Source: an uncultured Myxococcales bacterium
GTDB lineage: Bacteria; Myxococcota; Myxococcia; Myxococcales; Myxococcaceae
Assembly: GCA_937980205.1 (NCBI GenBank)
Contig: CALJKW010000026.1
Coordinates: 70,436-134,435, forward strand
Reading direction: 5' to 3'
DNA length: 64,000 nucleotides
Part shown: positions 52,433-60,795 of the stretch, in pieces
Numbering within the stretch: position 1 is the stretch's first letter
How the letters are laid out: every line of letters starts with the position of its first letter
Program-made: the position numbers and the translations under genes
The notes under the pieces: generated by a model
The model's input: the letters and a program-made list of their open reading frames with translations, nothing else
Database searches by the model: none
Told to the model about the DNA's origin: nothing

Positions 52433-52572
52433 TAGGGCCTGGCTCCTTTTTCGCGGCGCAGAAGTCCGTCTGCTGCAGAGCCGTCACGCGAAGAAGGTGC
52501 CTGTCCCTTCGGCAGAGCGCCCCTCTTCACAGAGCGCAACATCGCTCGCCATCCCTGCTAATAGCGGCCCGT

Positions 52573-53688
52573 ATGGGTCTCTCCATCGGAATCGTCGGTC
52601 TGCCGAACGTCGGCAAGTCGACCCTCTTCAACGCGCTCTCGAACGCGGGCGCTCTCGCGGCTAACTACCCGTTCGCGACCATCGAGCCGAACATCGGCGT
52701 GGTGCCTGTCCCCGACGAGCGGCTCGACAAGCTCTCCGCGCTGATCAAGCCGGAGAAGACCATTCCCACCTCGCTCGAGTTCGTGGACATCGCCGGCCTC
52801 GTGCGCGGCGCGAGCAAGGGCGAAGGCCTCGGCAACCAGTTCCTCGCGAACATCCGCCAGGTCGACGCGGTGCTCTACGTGCTGCGCTGCTTCATCGACG
52901 ACAACATCACGCACGTCGAAGGCAGCGTCGACCCGCAGCGCGACAAGGACACCGTCGACACGGAGCTGTGCCTCAAGGACCTCGAGACGCTCGAGAAGCG
53001 GCGCGACAAGACGAGCAAGTCGGCGAAGGCGCCCGGCAAGGAAGGCGAGCTCGCGAAGGCCGAGCTCGCGGTGCTCGAGAAGATCAAGGCGAAGCTCGAC
53101 GACGGAGTCCCCGTCCGCGCGCAGGGCCTCACCGAGGACGAGCAGGAGTCCATCCGCGACCTCTTCTTCCTCACCAACAAGCCGGTGCTCTACGTCGCGA
53201 ACGTCGCCGAGTCGCAGCTGGCCAACGCCGAGAGCGACCCGCTCGTGCAGAAGGTGAAGGCCATCGCGGCGAAGGAGAACGCGCCGTACGTCGTCGTCGC
53301 CGCCGCGCTCGAGGCCGAGATTCAGCAGCTCCCCATCGAAGAGCGGCCCGCCTTCCTCGAGTCCGCGGGGCTCAAGGAGCCCGGCCTCAACAAGATCGTG
53401 CGCGCCGGCTACACGCTGCTCGGCCTGCAGACCTACTTCACCGTCGGCCCCAAGGAGTGCCGCGCCTGGACCATCCGCAAGGGCTGGAAGGCGCCGCAGG
53501 CCGCCGGCGTCATCCACACCGACTTCGAGAAGGGCTTCATCAAGGCCGAGGTCCTCTGGTGGGAAGACCTCATCCGCCTCGGCTCCGAGGCCGCGGCGCG
53601 CGACAAGGGCCTGTTGCGCATGGAAGGTAAGGAGTACGTGGTGAAGGACGGCGACTGCATGCACTTCCGCTTCAACGTGACGACATGA
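52573..53688 (+). CDS. ychF: Redox-regulated ATPase YchF (OLA1 family)
   Basis: A 371-residue Obg-family protein. Motifs: Walker A GLPNVGKS at 8-15, NFSNAGALAANYPFATIEPN switch region, DIAGLVRGASKGEGLGNQFL, and NVAE (about residue 210) in place of NKxD, the change that makes this family prefer ATP over GTP. A coiled coil (DKTSKSAKAPGKEGELAK) and a C-terminal TGS domain follow. YchF acts on ribosome-associated stress responses. Its stop overlaps the GNAT ATG. Confidence 0.96.
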   Translation: MGLSIGIVGLPNVGKSTLFNALSNAGALAANYPFATIEPNIGVVPVPDERLDKLSALIKPEKTIPTSLEFVDIAGLVRGASKGEGLGNQFLANIRQVDAVLYVLRCFIDDNITHVEGSVDPQRDKDTVDTELCLKDLETLEKRRDKTSKSAKAPGKEGELAKAELAVLEKIKAKLDDGVPVRAQGLTEDEQESIRDLFFLTNKPVLYVANVAESQLANAESDPLVQKVKAIAAKENAPYVVVAAALEAEIQQLPIEERPAFLESAGLKEPGLNKIVRAGYTLLGLQTYFTVGPKECRAWTIRKGWKAPQAAGVIHTDFEKGFIKAEVLWWEDLIRLGSEAAARDKGLLRMEGKEYVVKDGDCMHFRFNVTT

Positions 53689-53975
53689 GCACCATCGAAC
53701 ATTCGAAAGACGGAGACCACCGCGGCGCCTTCGTTCGCACGAAGGACGGCAAGCGCATCGCCGAGATGACCTACTCGATGGCCGGCACCGGCAAGGCGAT
53801 GATCGACCACACCTGGGTGTCCGAAGAGCTGCGCGGGCAGGGCGTCGCGCGGCAGCTGCTCGACGCCGCGGTCGCCTGGGCGCGCAAGGACCAGCTGAAG
53901 ATCATCCCCGTCTGCCCCTACGCGAAGGCGGAGTTCGACAAGGACCCGAGCATCGGCGACGTGCTCTCCAAGTGA
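53685..53975 (+). CDS. GNAT-like N-acetyltransferase (YjdJ type)
   Basis: A 96-residue minimal GNAT domain: GRKVIAEMTYS-like start, HTWVSEELRGQGVARQLLD as the acetyl-CoA pyrophosphate loop, and CPYAKAEFDKDPSIGDVL at the end, typical of PF14542. It lacks a large substrate-binding region, as usual for this subfamily. Overlaps ychF and the next SDR. Confidence 0.87.
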   Translation: MSTIEHSKDGDHRGAFVRTKDGKRIAEMTYSMAGTGKAMIDHTWVSEELRGQGVARQLLDAAVAWARKDQLKIIPVCPYAKAEFDKDPSIGDVLSK

Positions 53976-54580
53976 ACGTCCTCATCACCGGAGCCGGCGG
54001 CGCCCTCGGCACCAGCGTCCGCGCCGCGTTCGAGAAGGCCGGCTGCACGCTCTACACGCCGAGCAGCCGCGAGCTGAACCTCACCGACGAGGCGGCGGTC
54101 GTGAAGTACTTCGCCGGGCTGCCGCAGCTGTGGGCGAGCGTGCACCTCGCCGGCGGCTTCGTGATGGCGCCGTTCGTGGACACGTCGCTCGCCCAGGTGC
54201 GCCAGCAGCTCGACATCAACTTCGTGACGGCGTTTCTGTGCTGCCGCGAGGCGGTGAAGAAGGGCGCGCAGCGCATCGTGAACGTGGCGTCGCGGCTGGC
54301 GCTCGAGCCGGGCCCCGGCAGCATCGCGTACGCGGCGTCGAAGGCGGCGCTGGTGATGATGACGCGCTCGCTCGCCGAGGAGCTCGAGCCGAAGGGCGTG
54401 CTCGTGAACGCGGTGGCGCCGTCGCTGATGGACACTCCGGCGAATCGGAAGTCGATGCCCGACGCCGACCCCTCGAAGTGGCCGAAGACCGACGACGTCG
54501 CGCGCGCGATTCTCTGGCTCGCGTCGAAGGACAACGTGCTGACGTCCGGCGCCGTCGTGCCCGTCTACGGCGCGACCTGA
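53972..54580 (+). CDS. Short-chain dehydrogenase/reductase (SDR)
   Basis: A 202-residue compact SDR. Nucleotide-binding TGAGGALG at 6-13, HLAGGF near 58, and the catalytic Tyr-Lys pair in AYAASK near 118. The short length (no C-terminal extension) resembles atypical SDRs and dihydropteridine-reductase-type relatives. Starts at GTG overlapping the GNAT stop. Confidence 0.85.
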   Translation: MNVLITGAGGALGTSVRAAFEKAGCTLYTPSSRELNLTDEAAVVKYFAGLPQLWASVHLAGGFVMAPFVDTSLAQVRQQLDINFVTAFLCCREAVKKGAQRIVNVASRLALEPGPGSIAYAASKAALVMMTRSLAEELEPKGVLVNAVAPSLMDTPANRKSMPDADPSKWPKTDDVARAILWLASKDNVLTSGAVVPVYGAT

Positions 54581-54585
54581 CCGCG

Positions 54586-55173
54586 ATGGGCGCCGAAGCA
54601 ACCGTCAAGGCGAAGGTGCTCGGCAAGCCCGACCAGGGTCACGCGCTGCTCGAGACACACGAGCTCGTCTTCCGCGGCGCGCAGCGCTGCGTCGTGCGGC
54701 TCGACGAAGTGCGCAAGACCGCCACCGTCAGCGGCGCGTGGCTGAAGCTCGGCAAGGACCTCGAGCTCGAGCTCGGCGCAGGCGCGGCGAAGAAGTGGCT
54801 CGAGAAGATCAAGAACCCGAAGTCGGTGCTGCAGAAGCTGGGCGTGAAGCCGGGCCAGCGGGTGAAGTTGATCAACGTCGCTGATCCATCGCTCGCGACC
54901 GAGCTCGAAGCGACCGGCGCGGTGCTCACCGACGATAGGGCCGACGTCGTCTTCCTGCAGGTCCGCGACGCGGCTGATCTGAAGCGCCTGCCGAAAATCA
55001 CCGGCGACGGAGCCCTCTGGCTGCTGCGCCCGAAAGGCAAGAACGCCCCAGTGGGCGAGAGGGAGACGATGGCCGCGGGCAAAGCTGCCGGCCTCGTCGA
55101 CGTCAAAGTGGTGGGATTTTCGGAGACTCTGTCGGCAGAGAAGTACGTCGTTCCGCTCGCGAGACGGAAATAG
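54586..55173 (+). CDS. DUF3052-like protein
   Basis: A 195-residue protein in which LGVKPGQRVKLINVADP and GDGALWLLRPKGKNAPVGER resemble DUF3052 family members, small Rossmann-like proteins of unknown function. The N-terminal half (LLETHELVFRGAQRCVVRLD) is beta-rich and unassigned. No signal peptide. Follows the SDR by five bases. Confidence 0.65.
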   Translation: MGAEATVKAKVLGKPDQGHALLETHELVFRGAQRCVVRLDEVRKTATVSGAWLKLGKDLELELGAGAAKKWLEKIKNPKSVLQKLGVKPGQRVKLINVADPSLATELEATGAVLTDDRADVVFLQVRDAADLKRLPKITGDGALWLLRPKGKNAPVGERETMAAGKAAGLVDVKVVGFSETLSAEKYVVPLARRK

Positions 55174-55207
55174 GCCCCCTGGCGGCAGTGTTGGCCGAGC
55201 CGCTACC

Positions 55208-56140
55208 ATGAGCGGCGTTGTCCCCCCCGTAGAATCCCCTCAGCAACTGGAGCTTTTTGACATGGCACGTCGTCGTCGCTTCTCTCGCCGCGGAGTCGTC
55301 TCCGCGCTGGTGGGGGCGGCGCTGCTGCCCAGGGTCGCGCGCTCCGCCACGAAGGGCCTCGGCTACTTCGACGTCAGCCGCAGCGACATCTACATCCGCG
55401 GCCTCGACCCCGCGCACGAGGGCATGACCATCGGGCAGCTGTCAGACCTGCACGTCGGCTCCGCGACGCCGGACGCGCGCATCGTCGGCGCCGTCGAAGC
55501 GATGAACGAGCTCAAGCCGGACATCGCGGTGCTCACCGGCGACTTCGTCACCGTCAAGTCCGACCCGCGCAGCCTCGTCGGCGAGCTGCTCGGCAAGCTC
55601 GAGGTGCAGACGTTCGCGGTGCTCGGCAACCACGACCACTGGACGCACGCGGGCGAGGTCGAGCAGTCGCTGGAGAAGAAGGGCATCAGCGTGCTGCGCA
55701 ACACGCACTCGACGGTGCGCGTGAAGGGCGCCGACTTCACCGTGCTCGGCCTCGACGACACCACCACGAAGAGCGACGACGTGGCGGACACGTTCAAGGG
55801 GGCCCCGACGCGCGGCTCGCGCCTCGTGCTCACGCACACGCCCACCGGTGTCCGCAAGCTGCCGCCGTGGAACGACCTGCTCTGCCTGAGCGGCCACACC
55901 CACGGCGGTCAGATGCACGTCGCCGGCATCACCGCCGCCATCTTCCGCCGCTTCGGCCAGCCGTACCTGCGCGGCCACTACGAGGTGAACGGCAACCAGC
56001 TGTACGTGAACCGCGGCCTGGGCTTCGGTCGCGGCGGCCGCCACCCGCGCATCGACTCCGAGCCCGAGCTCGCGCTGCTCACGCTGCGGCGCGCGCCGGA
56101 AGACGACGTGAAGTACGCGTCGATCCTCCGCGAGTCCTAA
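55208..56140 (+). CDS. Calcineurin-type metallophosphoesterase
   Basis: A 310-residue protein. An N-terminal arginine cluster and hydrophobic core (RRRRFSRRGVVSALVGAALL) suggest a Tat signal or anchor. The metallophosphoesterase signature is complete: SDLHVG, TGDFVT, LGNHDHW and SGHTHGGQMH. It resembles UDP-2,3-diacylglucosamine pyrophosphatase/YkuE-type enzymes. Its stop overlaps the stop of the convergent hydrolase gene by three bases. Confidence 0.9.
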   Translation: MSGVVPPVESPQQLELFDMARRRRFSRRGVVSALVGAALLPRVARSATKGLGYFDVSRSDIYIRGLDPAHEGMTIGQLSDLHVGSATPDARIVGAVEAMNELKPDIAVLTGDFVTVKSDPRSLVGELLGKLEVQTFAVLGNHDHWTHAGEVEQSLEKKGISVLRNTHSTVRVKGADFTVLGLDDTTTKSDDVADTFKGAPTRGSRLVLTHTPTGVRKLPPWNDLLCLSGHTHGGQMHVAGITAAIFRRFGQPYLRGHYEVNGNQLYVNRGLGFGRGGRHPRIDSEPELALLTLRRAPEDDVKYASILRES

Positions 56141-56925
56141 GCAGCACGCAGCGCGAAGGCTCTGATCAACGGCGCGACGCGCTCCGGCGCTTCCATCATC
56201 GCCCAGTGGCTCACGTCGCTCAGGTGGTGCACCTCGCCGCCGAAGCGGTCTGCGTAGCTCGAGGGAATGTACGGGTCCTGGTCGCCCCAGATGACCTGCA
56301 GCGGCACCTGCTTCGTCGCCGCCGCGAGCTTCTCGGGCCAGCCGGCCAGCCGCGACGAGTCGAGGTGGCGGTAGTAGCGCAGCACCATCTGCCGCGTCTT
56401 CTTGCCGTAGTGGTCGTACGCGCGCTCGGCGTACGCGCGCGGCATCTTCGGCGCCGCCTTCAGCACCTGGCTGACGAACAGGCTGCGCCCCGCGAGCGCC
56501 ATCGTCAGCTCACCGAGCACGGGCCTGCGCCACACGCGGCCCCAGAAGTGCCAGCGGTAGTCGGGGAAGAAGTTCGCGTTGAAGAGGGTGAGCCGCGAGA
56601 TGAGCTCGGGGTGCGAGGCGGCGAAGAGCAGCCCGTACGTCCCGCCGACGTCGTGGATGACGAGGTGCGGTCGCTGCAGGCCGAGCCCGGTGATGAGCTC
56701 GCGCACCCAACGGACCTGCGCCTCGAAGGTCACGTCGAGCGGCGCATCCGAACCGCCGAAGCCGGGCAGGTCCGGCGCGTAGCAGGTGAAGGAGTCCTTC
56801 AGCTGCTCGATGACCGGCTCCCACGCGTGGTGGGTGTCCGGGTTGCCGTGCAGGAACAGCAGCGGCGGGCCGGAGCCGGCCTCGTGGACCTCGGTCTTCA
56901 CCCCTGCGCACGTGAGCGTCTTCAC
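56137..56925 (-). CDS. Alpha/beta hydrolase with Asp nucleophile
   Basis: A 262-residue enzyme starting at GTG that overlaps the kinase stop. The oxyanion motif is HGNPDTHHAW, the nucleophile elbow is IHDVGG (Asp92), the acid candidate is in WGDQDPY (about 214), and the histidine in SHWAMMEAP (about 238). An Asp nucleophile points to epoxide-hydrolase, haloalkane-dehalogenase or fluoroacetate-dehalogenase chemistry rather than an esterase. It lies downstream of the broken kinase, so the IS21 insertion may also affect its expression. Confidence 0.85.
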   Translation of the reverse strand: MKTLTCAGVKTEVHEAGSGPPLLFLHGNPDTHHAWEPVIEQLKDSFTCYAPDLPGFGGSDAPLDVTFEAQVRWVRELITGLGLQRPHLVIHDVGGTYGLLFAASHPELISRLTLFNANFFPDYRWHFWGRVWRRPVLGELTMALAGRSLFVSQVLKAAPKMPRAYAERAYDHYGKKTRQMVLRYYRHLDSSRLAGWPEKLAAATKQVPLQVIWGDQDPYIPSSYADRFGGEVHHLSDVSHWAMMEAPERVAPLIRAFALRAA

Positions 56926-57872
56926 GGAAGCTGCCGTACGCGACAGTGGGCCGCCGCGGCAACACGTTCGGCGAGCTGAACCAGCTCCATTCCACCGTTG
57001 GCCACCAGCTGCGTGCCCATCTCGCGGCCTGCGATCTCGAGCCTGCGGTTGCTCACGATGAGGACGTCGTCTCGCGCGACGAAGTAGCGCGCGCCCGTCG
57101 TCTCGTTCTCGAGCGTGACGGTGCCGTCGTCGCGCAGCACGCCACGGACGTGCTCGGCGCCCTCCAGCCGGCGCAGGACGATTTCGTGGTCCTCCGGGTC
57201 CAGCACGCCCTCGGCGGAGCTCGCCACAGGCTGCTGCTGCTCCAGCGCGTGCCGAAGCGCAGTCGCATCGGGGAACCGGTCGGCCGGCTCTCGCGCGAGC
57301 GCGCGCAACACGACGTCGTTCAGCGACGCCGACAGCTCGGGGTTGAGGCTGGCCGGCGGCCTGACGTCGACCTGCTGAATCGCGCGGAGCGTCTCGAGGT
57401 CGCTGTCGCGAACGAACGGCCGCGTTCCGGTGAGCAGCTCGTACAGCATGGCGCCGAGGGCGAAGAGGTCCGTCCGCGCGTCGAGCGGCCTGCCGGAGAG
57501 CTGCTCCGGCGACATGCAGCCCGTCCTGTGCCTCAGCATGCCGCCACGAACGTGGGTCACTGCGTTCTCCACGCGGAACAGCCCGAGGTCGCGCAGCTTC
57601 ACCACGCCGTCGAGACGCACCCGCACGTGCTCGGGCCGAAGGTCGGCGCACACCAGGCCGGCCGAATGCACGTACTCGAGCGCCTCGCAGACCTCGACGC
57701 CGATTCGCAGCGCCGCGGCGAGCGGTACGCGGCGCCGGCGCTGTCGCGCCCGGCGCAGCACCTGGCTGAGATCGGCGCCCCAGACGTGCTCCACGACGAC
57801 GCAGTGTGCCCCGTCCAGCTGCGTGACCTCGTGGAGCTGCACCAGCTTCGCGTGCCGCAGCCGCGCGACGAG
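56922..57872 (-). pseudogene. Ser/Thr kinase gene, 3' part (interrupted by IS21-type element)
   Basis: 316 codons from the end of helix C onward. It begins LVARLRHAKLVQLHEV, continues through VEHVWGADLSQVLRRA, then CADLRPEHVRV in place of HRDxxxxN and LRDLGLFRV in place of DFG, and a kinase C-lobe. A C-terminal 90-residue tail is unassigned. Combined in frame with the 5' part at 60612-60776 it gives one kinase of about 371 residues. HRD to CAD and DFG to DLG suggest weak or altered catalysis. The same gene is broken here by the IS21-type element. Confidence 0.85.
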
Positions 57873-57878
57873 CTGCAG
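57873..57878. repeat. IS21 target-site duplication, left copy
   Basis: CTGCAG, repeated at 60612-60617 on the other side of the element. Together with the flanking bases the uninterrupted site reads GAGCTGCAGCTC, a perfect 12-base palindrome. Confidence 0.85.
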
Positions 57879-57883
57879 TGCGT

Positions 57884-57982
57884 GCTCCGGCCCATGGCGA
57901 ACACCCATTCCGGACCAAGCCGAACGCCGATTCCGGAGCATGCCGAACACCCGTTCCGGGCGAAGCCGAACACCCATTCCGG
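57884..57982 (+). repeat. Left-end multiple terminal repeats of the IS21-type element
   Basis: Five ATTCCGG-type cores begin at 57884, 57907, 57930, 57953 and 57976, exactly 23 bases apart, each preceded by GCCGAACnCC or a variant. They are probably transposase-binding sites. Confidence 0.85.
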
Positions 57983-58084
57983 CCGTACCGAACGCCCCGG
58001 AATGGGCATCCAGCTGAGCTGACGTAGCGGTTGACGACGCTGGACAGACCGCCGAGCACGCCGCCCCCACCAAGGAGGCGAACG

Positions 58085-59626
58085 TTGTCGGCAGAAAGGC
58101 TGTCCATGCGGATGTTGAGAGAAGTGTTGAGGCTGTACCTGGCGGTGCACGCGTCACAGCGGAAGATCGCCGAGAGCTGCAAAGTGTCGCCGAGCACGGT
58201 GAACGGCTACGTGGGCCGCGCGAAGGTCGCGAAGCTCACGTGGCCGCTGCCGCCCGAGCTCGACGACGACGCGGCGCTGACCGCGCTGCTGTTCCCCGAC
58301 GAGAACCGACCGCAGGCGCACCGGCCCGAGCCTGACTGGGCGGCGGTGCACCTCGAGCTGAGGAAGAAGCACGTCACCAAGGCGCTGCTCTGGGAGGAGT
58401 ACAAGAGCGCGCAGCCGGACGGCTACCAGTACAGCCAGTTCTGCGAGCGGTACGCGCGCTGGGCGGTGCACGTGAACGTGGTGATGAGGCAAGAACACCG
58501 CGCCGGCGAGAAGATGTTCATCGACTTCAGCGGCGACGGCATCAACGTCGTCGACCCGAAAACGGGCGAGGTCTCGGTCGCGAAGCTGTTCATCGCGGTG
58601 CTCGGCGCGAGCAATCTCACCTACGTCGAGCCGACCCTCAACGAGGACCTGCGCAGCTGGACGGGCGGTCACGTGCGCGCGCTCGACTACTTCGGCGGCG
58701 TCGCCGAGATCTGGGTGCCCGACAACCTGAAGGCGGGCGTGAAGAAGCCCAACCGCTACGAGCCGGACATCAACCCGACGTACGCCGAGCTCGCTCGCCA
58801 CTACGACGCGGCCGTCATCCCGACGAGAGTGCGCAAGCCTCGAGACAAGGCGAAGGTCGAACAGGGCGTGCTGCTCGCCGAGCGGTGGATCATCGCGGCG
58901 CTGCGGAACCGCACCTTCTTCTCGCTCGAAGAGGTGCGCGAGGCCATCAAGCCGCTGGTCGAGAAGCTGAACAACCGGCAGATGCGGAAGCTGAAGAAAT
59001 CGCGGCGCGAGGTCTTCGAGCAGCTCGAGCGCGCGGCGCTCAAACCACTGCCGCGCTCGCCGTACGAATTCGCGCGATGGGCGCAGCCGAAGGTCCACAT
59101 CGACTACCACGTTGAGTTCGACGACAACTACTACAGCGCCCCGTACCAGCTCGTCGGGCAGGTGCTCGACCTGCGCGCGACGGATACGACGGTCGAGATT
59201 CTGCGCGGGCTGAAGGTCCTCACCTCGCACGCGCGCAGCTACGAGAAGGGGAAGTACGTCACGAAGACCGAGCACATGCCCAAGGCGCATCGGGCGCAGG
59301 CGGAGTGGACGCCAGCACGACTCATCGAGTGGGCGAAGAAGACCGGCCCGGGTACGGCGAAATTGGTCGAAGAGATCATGAGCCGGAAGGTGCACCCGCA
59401 GCAGGGCTTCAAGGCATGCCTGGGCATCCTGCACCTCAACCGCGACTACCAGCCGGCTCGGATCGAGGCGGCGTGCACCCGCGCGCTGAACATGCGCGCG
59501 TACTCGTGCAAGAGCGTGAAGGCGATTCTTCGGAACAACCTCGACGGGCAGCCGCTCGAGGACGAGTCACCGCAAGCGTCGCTGCCGCTTCACGAAAACG
59601 TACGGGGCGCGAGCTACTACCACTGA
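58085..59626 (+). CDS. istA: IS21-family transposase IstA
   Basis: A 513-residue transposase. A perfect AAGGAGG at 58072-58078 sits six bases before TTG 58085, so I choose that start. An N-terminal helix-turn-helix (VHASQRKIAESCKVSPSTVN, about residues 21-40) is followed by the DDE catalytic core: Asp147 in FIDFSGD, Asp213 in VPDNLKAGV and Glu259 in KVEQGV. The C-terminal domain (YHVEFDDNYYSAPYQLVG) is typical of IstA. The frame is intact, so the element may still move. Confidence 0.94.
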   Translation: MSAERLSMRMLREVLRLYLAVHASQRKIAESCKVSPSTVNGYVGRAKVAKLTWPLPPELDDDAALTALLFPDENRPQAHRPEPDWAAVHLELRKKHVTKALLWEEYKSAQPDGYQYSQFCERYARWAVHVNVVMRQEHRAGEKMFIDFSGDGINVVDPKTGEVSVAKLFIAVLGASNLTYVEPTLNEDLRSWTGGHVRALDYFGGVAEIWVPDNLKAGVKKPNRYEPDINPTYAELARHYDAAVIPTRVRKPRDKAKVEQGVLLAERWIIAALRNRTFFSLEEVREAIKPLVEKLNNRQMRKLKKSRREVFEQLERAALKPLPRSPYEFARWAQPKVHIDYHVEFDDNYYSAPYQLVGQVLDLRATDTTVEILRGLKVLTSHARSYEKGKYVTKTEHMPKAHRAQAEWTPARLIEWAKKTGPGTAKLVEEIMSRKVHPQQGFKACLGILHLNRDYQPARIEAACTRALNMRAYSCKSVKAILRNNLDGQPLEDESPQASLPLHENVRGASYYH

Positions 59627-59752
59627 CGAGCCTTGAGAGCCGCTCATCGGCCTCGGGCGGCTCACAGATGGGCGCGCCTGCGCGCGGCTGACGCCGTGCT
59701 CGGCGCGCCTCTCGAGAGTCGAGGCCATCAACAACCACGAAGGGAGAACGCA

Positions 59753-60508
59753 GTGCTGATGGAACCGACGCTGGAGAAGTTGGACGCGATGAAGCTGTTT
59801 GGGATGGCGAAGTACCTGCGGCAGTGGATGAGCCAGCCGAAGGAGAAGGCGATGACGCCGGCCGACCTGGTCGGGTTGCTCGTCGACGCCGAGTGGGTGT
59901 ACCGCGAGAACCGCCGGCTCGAGTTGCGGCTGCAGAACGCGAAGTTCAAGCAGCAGGCCTGCGTCGAGGACATCGACTACGCGCACCCGCGCGGGCTCTC
60001 GAAGCCGGTGATGCTCGACCTCGCCAGCTCGCGCTGGGTGCAGGGCCACCAGAACATCATTCTCGTGGGCCCGACCGGGCTCGGGAAGAGCTGGCTCGCG
60101 TGCGCGCTCGGGCAGAAGGCCTGCCGCGACGGCTTCTCGGTCGCGTACCGGCGCGTGCCTCGGCTCTTCGACGAGATGGCGCAAGCGCGCGCAGACGGAA
60201 CGCACCCGCATCTGCTGCGCCGCCTGGCGAAGTCGCAGGTCCTCATCCTCGATGACTTCGGTCTCGAGCCGCTGACGCCGGCGCAGCGGCGCGATCTGCT
60301 CGAGGTCGTCGAGGACCGGTACAAAATCGGCTCGACGATCGTGACCAGTCAGCTCGACACCGAGAACTGGCACGCGGTCATCGGCGACGCGACGGTCGCC
60401 GACTCGATCTGCGACCGACTCGTGCACAACGCCCACAAGCTGAAGCTCGGCGGCGAGTCGATCAGGAAGACGCAGGGCTTGACCAACGGGAAGAAGACGA
60501 CGAAGTAG
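59753..60508 (+). CDS. istB: IS21-family helper ATPase IstB
   Basis: A 251-residue AAA+ ATPase. AAGGGAG at about 59740-59746 precedes GTG 59753 by about seven bases. Walker A GPTGLGKS is at 106-113 and Walker B LILDDFG near 165-171; the sensor region VTSQLDTENW and C-terminal LTNGKKTTK complete the IstB pattern. It helps IstA choose target DNA. Confidence 0.94.
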   Translation: MLMEPTLEKLDAMKLFGMAKYLRQWMSQPKEKAMTPADLVGLLVDAEWVYRENRRLELRLQNAKFKQQACVEDIDYAHPRGLSKPVMLDLASSRWVQGHQNIILVGPTGLGKSWLACALGQKACRDGFSVAYRRVPRLFDEMAQARADGTHPHLLRRLAKSQVLILDDFGLEPLTPAQRRDLLEVVEDRYKIGSTIVTSQLDTENWHAVIGDATVADSICDRLVHNAHKLKLGGESIRKTQGLTNGKKTTK

Positions 60509-60554
60509 CCAACCACCAGCGTTGTCAGGCGCAGGCCGGGTGTTCGGCATGGCT

Positions 60555-60611
60555 CCGGAATCGGTGTTCGGCTTCGGCCGGAATAGCTGTTCGGCATCGC
60601 CGGAATACGCA
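60555..60611 (-). repeat. Right-end multiple terminal repeats of the IS21-type element
   Basis: Three CCGGAAT cores at 60555, 60578 and 60600, spaced 22-23 bases, in the opposite orientation to those at the left end, ending at the element tip TACGCA. Confidence 0.85.
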
Positions 60612-60776
60612 CTGCAGCTCGTCCAGGAGCATCCGGACGAGCTCGGCGTCCCCGCTCAAGTGCGGCAGCAGCCGCTTCAGCACGACCAGGTCGCCGCCCG
60701 CCCTGTGCGCGAGCCACGTCTCCATCATGCCGCCGATGGAGAGCCGGCTGATCAGCGTGTAGGCACCAACGCGCAT
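60612..60776 (-). pseudogene. Ser/Thr kinase gene, 5' part
   Basis: Fifty-five codons from an ATG: MRVGAYTLISRLSIGG, the Gly-rich loop of a kinase, the lysine in VVLKRL (Lys34), and the start of helix C (MLLDELQ). The next codons would be CTC GTC GCG in the 3' part at 57872. The two parts join without losing the frame, giving DELQLVARLRH. Confidence 0.85.
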
Positions 60777-60795
60777 CGCGCGCCGATGCTACCGC

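Larger units (their letters stand above)
57879..60611 (+). mobile_element. Complete IS21-family insertion sequence
   Basis: 2,733 bp from TGCGTGCTCCGG to CCGGAATACGCA, flanked by the 6-base direct repeat CTGCAG. Both ends carry multiple terminal repeats built on GCCGAACnCCnATTCCGG. istA and istB lie inside on the plus strand, opposite to the kinase. Confidence 0.9.

Noticed and set aside
52433..52572. A terminator or small RNA in the gap before ychF
   Set aside because: There is a short T-run (CCTTTTTCG) but no stable stem immediately before it.
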